In this document: piece after piece, positions 40,875 to 47,802 of the stretch
How the letters are laid out: every line of letters starts with the position of its first letter
How positions within the stretch are numbered: the first letter of the stretch is position 1
IMG/VR virus record: IMGVR_UViG_3300046500_000118
Span: 1 to 55,344 of that record
Direction: 5' to 3' (one strand)
DNA: 55,344 nt
From: a virus
Position numbers and translations under genes: made by a program
Notes under the pieces: generated by a model
Databases searched by the model: none
What the model saw: the letters and a program-made list of their open reading frames with translations, nothing else
Told to the model about the DNA's origin: nothing

Positions 40875-41375
40875 ATGACGCTTGAGCTGGGAGTCGAGGA
40901 CTCTGGTGCGATCCCGAAGGCGGTCCTGGGTAGCCAAATACCTCATGTGCGCGACAAGGAAGATGTGCCGCATGAACACGCCATCCCGGACTTCTACGGA
41001 CTCCAGCGCGGTTCCACTCTCAGTGAGTTCGTGGCAGCCGTAGAGAGGGAGCAGGCTCTCCGCAAGGAGCTGCGCGACCTGATCGCCACGTGCACGGACA
41101 TGGGCTGCATGGAGGACGACGAAGCGTTCGGACTTCTGCTCCTTCACACGCAGGCCAAGCCTGCTGGAGCGTCTAGCTATGTAGTCGAGTACCTGGACGT
41201 GATCATGTCCGATCAGATGGGCGAGGAGGGGCACACCCGTCTCACGAGCATCCGCGACCGGTTGGTGGCGGCCGGGAACGCCATCGATGTGGAGCGACTG
41301 AGCTTCGATCGACCCCACCCCGAACTCGACGGCAGTAGTTCATTCAAGATCATTCGATTTGCGAGGCGCATTTGA
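40875..41375 (+). CDS. Hypothetical protein, 166 aa
   Basis: ATG 40875 is preferred to an upstream GTG (40830) because of GGGGAG five bases before it. Mostly helical (RGSTLSEFVAAVEREQALRK and EDDEAFGLLLLHTQAK). No known domain. First gene of the replication block, overlapping the nuclease gene start, so likely a partner or regulator in DNA metabolism. Confidence 0.65.
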   Translation: MTLELGVEDSGAIPKAVLGSQIPHVRDKEDVPHEHAIPDFYGLQRGSTLSEFVAAVEREQALRKELRDLIATCTDMGCMEDDEAFGLLLLHTQAKPAGASSYVVEYLDVIMSDQMGEEGHTRLTSIRDRLVAAGNAIDVERLSFDRPHPELDGSSSFKIIRFARRI

Positions 41376-42160
41376 GCATTGAGACGCAGCCGAGAAGTGT
41401 CAGTCAGGTAGAGCAGTACGAGAAGTGTGCATGGCGCTTCTACCTCCAGCGGGTAGAGCGCGTGGTCCCCAGGCCCGCGGCTTGGAGCCACCACGGGACG
41501 GCCTTTCACAGCGCCGCTGAGGCGTTCGAGAGGTCGTCTCGTGCGTTGGGGGCCGAAGAGGTCGCAGAGGTCTTCCACGACGAGTACACGGCCTTGACGA
41601 ACGAGGCTCTGGAGAAGGAGCCCAACACTGACGTGTGGCTGGCTGCGGGCCGCTACACGGGCGGAGAGGACATCGAGCGCCGCTACTTCCTGGGGCTGGA
41701 GCACACGCGGGCCTACGTCGAGTGGAGCCTGAACAACGAGCCAGCCATCTGGAAGCAGATGGACGGGACGCCGGCACTGGAGCTGTCCTTCATGGTCGAG
41801 CTGGGCGGCATCAAGGTGCGCGGCTTCATCGACCAGGCCCTCAATGAGGGTGAGGGGACTGTGAGGGTCCGGGACCTCAAGACAGGCAGCATGAAGAGCA
41901 AGTTTCAGTTGCAGTCGTACTCCGTGGCGATGCGGCAGCAGTGGGGCGTGAACGTCGAGCTGGCTGACTGGTACCTCGCCAAGACGGGCAAGCTGTCCCG
42001 GCCGGTGAAGGTGTCCGAGGTATCTGAGGACGAGATCGGGCAGCGGTATGCCGACATGGACGCCCAGGTGAAGGCCGGCAACTTCCCGGCGAACCCTGGA
42101 TTCGACTGCCGGTTCTGCGACGTGTCGCACGCGTGCATATTTTTTTCGGACAGAACTTGA
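41372..42160 (+). CDS. PD-(D/E)XK nuclease, RecB/Cas4-like
   Basis: 262 residues, TTG 41372. Motifs of the PDDEXK_1 family: SVSQVEQYEKCAWRFYLQ at the start, HHGTAFHSAAEAF, ELSFMVELGGIKVRGFID, then the catalytic VRVRDLKTGSMKSKFQLQSY. Three C-terminal cysteines (CRFCDVSHAC) plus the N-terminal EKC form the four-Cys iron-sulfur set of Cas4/AddB-type exonucleases. It should process DNA ends in recombination. The next operon's -35 box overlaps its stop codon. Confidence 0.88.
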   Translation: MSIETQPRSVSQVEQYEKCAWRFYLQRVERVVPRPAAWSHHGTAFHSAAEAFERSSRALGAEEVAEVFHDEYTALTNEALEKEPNTDVWLAAGRYTGGEDIERRYFLGLEHTRAYVEWSLNNEPAIWKQMDGTPALELSFMVELGGIKVRGFIDQALNEGEGTVRVRDLKTGSMKSKFQLQSYSVAMRQQWGVNVELADWYLAKTGKLSRPVKVSEVSEDEIGQRYADMDAQVKAGNFPANPGFDCRFCDVSHACIFFSDRT

Positions 42161-42185
42161 AACTGCGACGCGGGCCCTGTATCTA
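42156..42185 (+). promoter_or_regulatory. Early promoter with operator at -35 (P1)
   Basis: CTTGAAACTGCGA (42156-42168), the exact reverse complement of the 13-bp element, contains TTGAAA (42157-42162). After 17 bases follows TATCTA (42180-42185). A second partial element, ACGCAGTTTCAGC (42226-42238), lies in the opposite orientation just downstream. Confidence 0.75.
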
Positions 42186-42209
42186 TGGAAGTAGGGAAAG
42201 GAGCACGAC

Positions 42210-42593
42210 ATCAATAGCTGGCACCACGCAGTTTCAGCGGCCCGCAAATGGGGCGGCGAACCTGAGTTGTACTTGCCGATAGAAGAGTTCATCGACTCCT
42301 CGAAGAAGATCCTGGGCGATGTCCGCCACCGGTCCATCTATCACCACACGGAAGGCGTGTGGCTGGTACAGCGCATCTTCGGAAACACGATTGACGTGCC
42401 GAAGGGCGATCGGATTGTGAAGGTGCCGACTCGGCTGATTGCTGAGCGGCACATTCTTGAAGACCTGGGCTGGCTCCCTTCGCCGGCCGACTACATCAAG
42501 GGAATGCCTGTCGAGGGCTGGATGTCCGGCTCTAAGCGTAAGGAAGTCCCCTTGGCCACCCTTCTCCTCAGCCAGCCTGGAGCCGCTGAATGA
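42210..42593 (+). CDS. DUF6915-like protein, apparent ATC start
   Basis: 127 residues if started at ATC 42210. The N-terminal SWHHAVSAARKWGGEPELYL, SIYHHTEGVWLVQRIFG, and the ILEDLGWLPSPADYI end match my recollection of the DUF6915 family, whose members begin with the same HHA..S.R..GG segment. An in-frame TAG (42192) and no ATG, GTG or TTG before this conserved segment leave ATC, placed six bases after AAAGGAG. The shorter TTG start (42267) would remove a conserved part. The function of the family is unknown. Confidence 0.7.
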   Translation: MNSWHHAVSAARKWGGEPELYLPIEEFIDSSKKILGDVRHRSIYHHTEGVWLVQRIFGNTIDVPKGDRIVKVPTRLIAERHILEDLGWLPSPADYIKGMPVEGWMSGSKRKEVPLATLLLSQPGAAE

Positions 42594-43108
42594 CCAACCT
42601 TGTGAAGTCGAACTTTCTCGGTATGCCTGTCTCGGGTGAGCTGCGCGAGGGCTCCTCTCGCGTGGACCAGAAGCCCGTTGAGGACCTGGCCCCGCTCCTT
42701 CAAGCCCTCCTGAACGACCCGACCATCACTGAGTTCGGGTGGACCCAGTACACGCCCTATTTCAACGATGGCGATGTCTGTGAGTTCAGCGTCGGTGAGA
42801 TCTGGGTTCGCACCACTGAAGAGGTGGACAACGAGAAGCGCGAGTACGACGACTACGACCTCTCCCTCTGGAACCATCCGAGCCTTGGCCACGGCGTATA
42901 CGACTACGTAGGCGAAGGGTGGGAGAGTCAGTACGTCGAGGTCGGTTACGAGGGGACGGACGAGAAGCGCTATCGGCGCGTCAAGGCCCTCAACGAGGCC
43001 ATCACCAGCGGGCAATACGAGTCGGCCCTTCTCAACGCCTTCGGGGATCACGCCCTGGTGACCGTCCGGAAGGACGGCATCGAGGTTGAGTTCTACGAGC
43101 ACGACTAA
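42590..43108 (+). CDS. Hypothetical acidic protein, 172 aa
   Basis: ATG 42590 overlaps the previous stop (ATGA). An acidic and aromatic protein (YDDYDLSLWNHPSLGHGVYD) with TITEFGWTQYTPYFNDGD in the middle; no recognised domain. Between two replication-operon genes, probably a replication accessory. Confidence 0.65.
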   Translation: MTNLVKSNFLGMPVSGELREGSSRVDQKPVEDLAPLLQALLNDPTITEFGWTQYTPYFNDGDVCEFSVGEIWVRTTEEVDNEKREYDDYDLSLWNHPSLGHGVYDYVGEGWESQYVEVGYEGTDEKRYRRVKALNEAITSGQYESALLNAFGDHALVTVRKDGIEVEFYEHD

Positions 43109-43119
43109 GGAGAACCCCC

Positions 43120-43938
43120 ATCTACAGCCTTCCACAGTCGGTGTTGGTCAAGGGAGCGGCAGGGGAACCGCTCCCTTCTCCATTTGTGGGCCTGGCTCGT
43201 CATGAGGTCGAGTTCCGGCGCGGTGAGTTCTCGCTCGTCGCTGCCGGACCCGGCACAGGCAAGTCACTGTTCGCCCTGAACCTGGCGCTGTACGGGAACA
43301 TCCCGGTGATGTACTACAGCGCCGACAGCAACGCCGCTACCCAGCTCACCAGGGCCACGGCCATCCTCACGGGCGACAACGTGAGGGACGTGAAGAGCCG
43401 GCTCCTGAAGGACGAGTTCGGGGAGTACCTGAAGTACCTCGCGAAGCGGTGGTGGATCAGGTTCAACTACGAGGCTCGACCCACGCTCATGACGATTGAG
43501 CGTGACCTCAAGGCATACCGCGAAGTGTTCGGCATATTCCCGCACTTGATCGTGGTGGACAACATCACCAACGTGGCCGGCGACGCCGCGAACGACAGCG
43601 CGGAGTCCTTCACCTTCGGCTTGGAAGCCATGTGCGAGTACATGTCTGACATGGCTCGGGTCACCGGCGCCCATGTCCTGTCCCTGCACCACGTAACGGG
43701 CGAGTACTCCGATGGTCTCCAGCCCATCCCGCTCTCGGGCGTGAAGGGCAAGATCGGCCGTGTCCCGAATGTGATTCTGACGATCCATAAGGAAATCGAC
43801 GGCATGGACGGGAGAATCCTCCACGTCTCCCCGGTCAAGAACCGGGAAGGTTTCGAGGACTCATCTGGACAAACCTTCTCGTCCTACGAGTTCAACAAGG
43901 TGAACATGCAGCTCACGGACGTGGCAGGCGGCCTCTAA
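43120..43938 (+). CDS. DnaB/RecA-like replicative ATPase, apparent ATC start
   Basis: 272 residues from ATC 43120, which stands seven bases after AAGGAG; the next usual start is GTG 43141. Walker A is AAGPGTGKSLFALNLAL, Walker B HLIVVDNITN, with a helicase-type sensor region (TGAHVLSLHHVTGEYS) and a conserved arginine/lysine end (RVPNVILTIHKE). It resembles the C-terminal ATPase of DnaB-family helicases but lacks the N-terminal DnaB domain. Acts with the primase at the phage replication fork. Confidence 0.85.
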   Translation: MYSLPQSVLVKGAAGEPLPSPFVGLARHEVEFRRGEFSLVAAGPGTGKSLFALNLALYGNIPVMYYSADSNAATQLTRATAILTGDNVRDVKSRLLKDEFGEYLKYLAKRWWIRFNYEARPTLMTIERDLKAYREVFGIFPHLIVVDNITNVAGDAANDSAESFTFGLEAMCEYMSDMARVTGAHVLSLHHVTGEYSDGLQPIPLSGVKGKIGRVPNVILTIHKEIDGMDGRILHVSPVKNREGFEDSSGQTFSSYEFNKVNMQLTDVAGGL

Positions 43939-43973
43939 GTAATCTACGTCACACGGAATCGAGGCTTCCGAAA

Positions 43974-44003
43974 CTTGAAACTGCGACGCCCGCGATCTAT
44001 GTT
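43974..44003 (+). promoter_or_regulatory. Early promoter with operator at -35 (P2)
   Basis: CTTGAAACTGCGA (43974-43986), TTGAAA (43975-43980), 17-base spacer, TATGTT (43998-44003). The same architecture as P1 and P3. Confidence 0.75.
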
Positions 44004-44027
44004 GGTAATAGGGAAAGGGGAGGGGAA

Positions 44028-44372
44028 ATGAACCGAACTTGCGGATACGACCTCAAGCGCGAAATCGTGGATGTTCTTCTCAATGAGAACCCGCAGATCT
44101 CGGGCAATCAGATTCAGAAGGCCGGTGGGGGTGTAGTCGCTCTCGTTCTCACAGTTGAGAATGCGAAGCGAATGCGGGTCTACCGTCTGGCGAAGGAACT
44201 GAAGTTCCACACTCGCTACAGCGCCGCTCAGGTCGTCGCAGTGTCGATGCCGACCGAATCCGGGCCGGCATGGGAAGTCCTCCCCCTATCTCATCTCCAG
44301 AGCCTTGCCGATGAGGCTGTCTCCCTCAAGAACCAGCTCAAGCTTGAGGCGGCTCTGAGGCCGCGTGTCTAA
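44028..44372 (+). CDS. Hypothetical protein, 114 aa
   Basis: ATG 44028 after AAAGGGGAGG. A winged-helix-like N-terminal half (LKREIVDVLLNENPQISGNQ) with a beta hairpin, then a C-terminal helix (SLADEAVSLKNQLKLE). First gene after promoter P2; may be regulatory, but no firm family. Confidence 0.6.
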   Translation: MNRTCGYDLKREIVDVLLNENPQISGNQIQKAGGGVVALVLTVENAKRMRVYRLAKELKFHTRYSAAQVVAVSMPTESGPAWEVLPLSHLQSLADEAVSLKNQLKLEAALRPRV

Positions 44373-44799
44373 ACCTCGTGCCGGATACCGGCAGTGCACG
44401 CGATGTCAGAAAAACCGTGCGGAGAAATTCTTCACCCCGAAGGGTCGGGTGTGCTCGACCTGTAGGAAGTCGACTCGAAGGGCTGCGTCACACGAATCCC
44501 GTGTGACCAACACCTACGGTCTAGCGGCTGGGGAATATCAGGCCCTCTTCGAGTACCAAGGCAAGGTCTGTGCCATCTGCACGGAGCCGAGGCGATACCG
44601 GCTCGACGTAGACCACGACCACAAAACCGGCCTCGTACGCGGACTCACCTGCCGGGCCTGTAACCGGAAGATCCTCCCGTACGCCAAGGACAATCCCGCA
44701 ATTCTGCGCAATGCAGCCGCTTACCTAGAAGACCCTCCAGCGTCCCGATTGCTTGGGCCGCGGTACCACGTGGATAACCGAGAGGCAGACGATGTCTGA
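44365..44799 (+). CDS. Recombination endonuclease VII-like
   Basis: 144 residues, GTG 44365. An N-terminal zinc cluster (CTRCQKNRAEKFFTPKGRVC) is followed by the endonuclease VII/HNH core: YQGKVCAICTEPRRYRLDV, DHDHKTGLVRGLTCRACNRK. T4 endonuclease VII homologues resolve branched DNA before packaging. Several temperate actinophages carry this enzyme in the same place. Confidence 0.9.
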   Translation: MSKPRAGYRQCTRCQKNRAEKFFTPKGRVCSTCRKSTRRAASHESRVTNTYGLAAGEYQALFEYQGKVCAICTEPRRYRLDVDHDHKTGLVRGLTCRACNRKILPYAKDNPAILRNAAAYLEDPPASRLLGPRYHVDNREADDV

Positions 44800-44932
44800 G
44801 GCGAGCATCAAGTTCGACTACCGCAAGTGGCGTGGTGAGAAGGAATACATGGGCTGCGCGAACCGCCAGTACAACTTTCCCGTTCACGTGAGGCGGATCG
44901 GTGACCAGCCGGCAACCGCAAGCGGTCGTTAG
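44792..44932 (+). CDS. Small basic protein, 46 aa
   Basis: ATG 44792 overlaps the endonuclease stop by 8 bases, and the frame overlaps the primase start. The product (FDYRKWRGEKEYMGCANRQY) is basic with no known domain. Tight overlaps on both sides support translation. Confidence 0.5.
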   Translation: MSEASIKFDYRKWRGEKEYMGCANRQYNFPVHVRRIGDQPATASGR

Positions 44933-45305
44933 GCCGCCAATTGCTGAGGTGCTGAAGCACTACTACTCAATAGACGTGAAAGAGCGGGCAGGGTGGTCCA
45001 AGATCCCCTGCCCGCTTCACGTGGACGAGAATCCCAGCGCCTCAGTGAACACAGAGAAGCAGCGATGGAACTGTTTCGTCTGCGATGTCTCTGAAGACTC
45101 GATAGACGTTGTAATGCGAGAGGAAGGACTTGGCTTCCGAAAAGCTCAGCTCTGGGCACATGAACGGTTCGGTGGAGGCGGCTCGGACGTACTTCCAGCA
45201 GTTCAAGGGGAGTCCGGCCGAGGAGTACATCAAGGCTCGCGGCCTGGGAGACGTGGCCGAGAAGTTCCGCCTCGGATACGTCGGTTCGGCGCTGACTGGT
45301 CATGA
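44901..45305 (+). CDS. DNA primase, N-terminal CHC2 zinc-finger part
   Basis: GTG 44901. The first 90 residues are a CHC2 zinc finger: WSKIPCPLHVDENPSASV, WNCFVCDVSEDSIDVV, then a helix ending WAHERFGG. Ligands are CPLH and CFVC. After about codon 93 the frame becomes Arg/Gly-rich low-complexity unlike primase, while the next frame carries the expected continuation. So the functional primase is either two proteins or a frameshift fusion with 45160-45840. Confidence 0.8.
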   Translation: MTSRQPQAVVRPPIAEVLKHYYSIDVKERAGWSKIPCPLHVDENPSASVNTEKQRWNCFVCDVSEDSIDVVMREEGLGFRKAQLWAHERFGGGGSDVLPAVQGESGRGVHQGSRPGRRGREVPPRIRRFGADWS

Positions 45306-45840
45306 GCAGCGAACGGGAATGCTGGTTCTCCCGTATCTGCGGCCGGCAGGCGGACCCCATGGCGTCGCCACCGTGCGATTCAGGTGTATCGCTGACGAAT
45401 GCGTGAAGGACGAGGCAGGTAACTACTTCGCCCCCACCCGCAAGGAAAACCACGACAGTCACAAGAAGTGGTACGGGAAGTACTGGGGTCTCCCCGGTGA
45501 CGCGCCCCGGCTCTTCAACACGACGGCTCTCATCACCGAAACCCCGTTCATCGTCGTCACCGAAGGCGAGTTCGACGCAGCGGTCTGGGAATCCGTTGGG
45601 GTGCCGGCCATCGCCTATCAGGGCACCGGCGCATGGCGAGACCACTTCATCCCGCCCCTGATCGGATTCGAGACCGTTTACGTGATCGCTGACGGAGACG
45701 AGCCGGGAATCAAGGCGGCCGAGAAGCTTGCCGCCCTTCTCCCCAATGCCAAGGTCATCGTCTTCACCGATGGCCACGACACCAATTCATTCCTTCATGA
45801 GTACGGGGCTGCTGCCCTGCGAGAAAGGATCGGCCTGTGA
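45160..45840 (+). CDS. DNA primase, Toprim part
   Basis: ATG 45160 (226 residues) in the +1 frame relative to the zinc-finger part. The usual linker helix (RTYFQQFKGSPAEEYIKARG, LGDVAEKFRLGYV) is followed by the Toprim core: VVTEGEFDAAVWESVG, AYQGTGAW, VYVIADGDEPGIKAAEKLA, and VFTDGHDTNSFL. E of TEGEFD and D-x-D of ADGDEPG are the metal ligands. It overlaps the zinc-finger frame by 146 bases. Confidence 0.85.
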   Translation: MNGSVEAARTYFQQFKGSPAEEYIKARGLGDVAEKFRLGYVGSALTGHEQRTGMLVLPYLRPAGGPHGVATVRFRCIADECVKDEAGNYFAPTRKENHDSHKKWYGKYWGLPGDAPRLFNTTALITETPFIVVTEGEFDAAVWESVGVPAIAYQGTGAWRDHFIPPLIGFETVYVIADGDEPGIKAAEKLAALLPNAKVIVFTDGHDTNSFLHEYGAAALRERIGL

Positions 45841-46037
45841 AGTCGAAGTGGAAGCCCGGAACGCGAGTCCGGGTGAAGGCCACCCTGAAGGACGGGACGG
45901 CCGGCCTCACGGGAACGGTCGAGGCCGTGAACTATGCCCAGGTCGAGGAGGCCACCTCGGTTCTTCTGGACAACCCTGACGGCGGATTCGATGCCCTGGG
46001 CGCGTTCTTCGAGGATGACGAGCTGGAGGCCGAGTGA
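45837..46037 (+). CDS. Small SH3-like hypothetical protein, 66 aa
   Basis: GTG 45837 overlaps the primase stop (GTGA). A basic beta-rich start (WKPGTRVRVKATLKDGTAGL) like KOW/SH3 barrels, then an acidic tail. Coupled to the next gene by GTGA. The role is unknown. Confidence 0.6.
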   Translation: MKSKWKPGTRVRVKATLKDGTAGLTGTVEAVNYAQVEEATSVLLDNPDGGFDALGAFFEDDELEAE

Positions 46038-46438
46038 GCTTCGAGCTTGGGCAGATCGTCTCCATCTCCCGCCCCTCCACGATCTACACGCGGCAGTTCA
46101 AGGGCGAGCGGGCTGTCATCACGAACCTCCACGAGGGCGACCCCTTCCCCTACGAGGTGACGTTCGCGAGTGGTATCTCCCTCGCCTTTGCCGGGGACGA
46201 GCTGTCGTCACTGGGCGGCGACGAGAAGCCGGACGACGAGGTGAATCACCCGTCGCATTACACCTGGCTCCCCAACGGCGTCGAGGTCATCGACATCACG
46301 GAGCTTTTCAACTTCACCCTTGGCAACGCGCTGAAGTACATCATGCGCGCCGGCCACAAGCACGACGAGCCGCTTACGGACCTGCGTAAGGCGGCCTGGT
46401 ACATCAACCGCGAGATAGAGCGTCTGGAGAATGCGTGA
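46034..46438 (+). CDS. DUF3310 domain protein
   Basis: 134 residues, GTG 46034. The C-terminal half is DUF3310: VNHPSHYTWLPNGVEVIDI, FTLGNALKYIMRAGHKHDEP, DLRKAAWYINREIERL. The N-terminal half repeats the SH3-like flavour of the previous gene (GQIVSISRPSTIYTRQFKGE). DUF3310 proteins are common in phage nucleotide and replication operons, sometimes labelled nucleotide kinase without strong support. Confidence 0.85.
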   Translation: MSFELGQIVSISRPSTIYTRQFKGERAVITNLHEGDPFPYEVTFASGISLAFAGDELSSLGGDEKPDDEVNHPSHYTWLPNGVEVIDITELFNFTLGNALKYIMRAGHKHDEPLTDLRKAAWYINREIERLENA

Positions 46439-47247
46439 AGCGCGTTGTAGTCGTATCCGACGTTCAGGCGCCTTTCGAGGACAAGAGGGCTCTCAAGAAC
46501 GTCATCCAGTTCATCGGGGAGTATCAGCCGGACGAGGTTATCCAGATCGGGGACCTGGTGGACCACCCGGCCCCGTCCCGTTGGTCCGCGGGGACCAGGG
46601 CGGAGTTCGAGGGCAACGTGATCAAGGATTCCGAGTACGTCAAGGCGTACTTCCTTGAGCCCCTGCGGGACGTTTACAGCGGCCCCGTGGGAATCCTGGA
46701 AGGAAATCACGACGAGCGCCCCCAGAAGTACCTTGCGAGCCGGGCGCCGGCACTTGCAGCACAGGACTCGTTCTATCGCTTTGAGAATTTGTTGGACTTC
46801 GAGTCCTACGACGTTCGGAAGCTTCAGCCTTACTACAACTTCGCGCCAGGCTGGGTAGCGATTCACGGGCACGAGTCGCCCGGCCTGAATCAAGTGCCCG
46901 GTGCCACGGCCCGGCTCAAGGCCGTGAAAGCGGGTGTCTCGGTCGTCATGGGCCACACTCACCGCCTGGCGGTCTCGCCTCACACAACGGGCCATAACGG
47001 GAAGCTGAAGACCATCTACGGGTTCGAGGTCGGGCATCTCATGGACGTGAAGAAGGCCGGATACCTGAAGAACGGACCCGCTAACTGGCAAAAGGGCTTC
47101 GGCCTCTTCTATGTCGGTAAGTATGGCGCCACTCCTCAGGCCATTCCGGTTGAGGATGACGGCTCTTTTGTCGTGGAAGGTGTGCGGTACGGGGAGATCA
47201 AGCGTGGGCCTCGGGGCCAGTTCGCGCAAAAGGGAAAGAGTGAATGA
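46435..47247 (+). CDS. Calcineurin-like metallophosphoesterase
   Basis: 270 residues, GTG 46435 overlapping the previous stop. The metallophosphoesterase motifs are in order: VVSDVQAPFED (D-x-H variant with Q), IQIGDLVDH, ILEGNHDER, AIHGHES and VVMGHTHRLAV. The usual DxH reads DVQ here, so one metal ligand is changed. Related phage enzymes act as DNA exonucleases or phosphatases; the substrate is not visible from sequence. Confidence 0.9.
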   Translation: MKRVVVVSDVQAPFEDKRALKNVIQFIGEYQPDEVIQIGDLVDHPAPSRWSAGTRAEFEGNVIKDSEYVKAYFLEPLRDVYSGPVGILEGNHDERPQKYLASRAPALAAQDSFYRFENLLDFESYDVRKLQPYYNFAPGWVAIHGHESPGLNQVPGATARLKAVKAGVSVVMGHTHRLAVSPHTTGHNGKLKTIYGFEVGHLMDVKKAGYLKNGPANWQKGFGLFYVGKYGATPQAIPVEDDGSFVVEGVRYGEIKRGPRGQFAQKGKSE

Positions 47248-47798
47248 CGGACATCATCAACTGGGAGCCGCTTACGGCCCTTGCAGAGAAGATCGCATAC
47301 GAGATCGCGGGTAAGTGGCAGATCGTTGAGCCTGACGACGTGAAGCAGGAAATCATGCTCCACGCGGTGAAAGAGCAGCACATCGTCTCTCAGTACCAGG
47401 GCAATGAGGAAGTTCTCCGGAAGATCTTCTACACCGCAGGCCGGCGCTATGCCGCCAAGGAGCGGGCGTATCTGGATTTGATGGATGACCAGTACTTCTA
47501 TACCCCTGACGAGGTGCGGGGGGTGATGCGGTCGTTCGTCTACACAGACGCCGAGGTGTCTGACCAGATCGGCAAGAAGGACGACCTGACCCGTTGTGTC
47601 ATAACGGACAACATCCTCTCTGCCCGGATGGACGCCGAGAAGGCCATCAAGCGCGTTAACCGTGATTACCAAGAGGCGATCATGCGGCTGTTCGTCTATG
47701 GCCTTTCGCCCGTGAACGAGACCGATCGCAAGCGGGGATATCGAGCGATCGACGCTCTCACCGCTGAGATGAACCGAAACATACGAACAGGACGGTAA
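47244..47798 (+). CDS. Putative sigma-factor-like protein
   Basis: 184 residues, ATG 47244 (ATGA overlap). An N-terminal helix set (KIAYEIAGKWQIVEPDDVKQ, EIMLHAVKEQ) is similar to sigma region 2, where DVxQE is typical. The C-terminal segment (RMDAEKAIKRVNRDYQEAIM, then RKRGYRAIDALTAEM) may be an incomplete region 4 helix-turn-helix. It could direct late transcription. The resemblance is moderate. Confidence 0.5.
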   Translation: MTDIINWEPLTALAEKIAYEIAGKWQIVEPDDVKQEIMLHAVKEQHIVSQYQGNEEVLRKIFYTAGRRYAAKERAYLDLMDDQYFYTPDEVRGVMRSFVYTDAEVSDQIGKKDDLTRCVITDNILSARMDAEKAIKRVNRDYQEAIMRLFVYGLSPVNETDRKRGYRAIDALTAEMNRNIRTGR

Positions 47799-47802
47799 GA
47801 CC

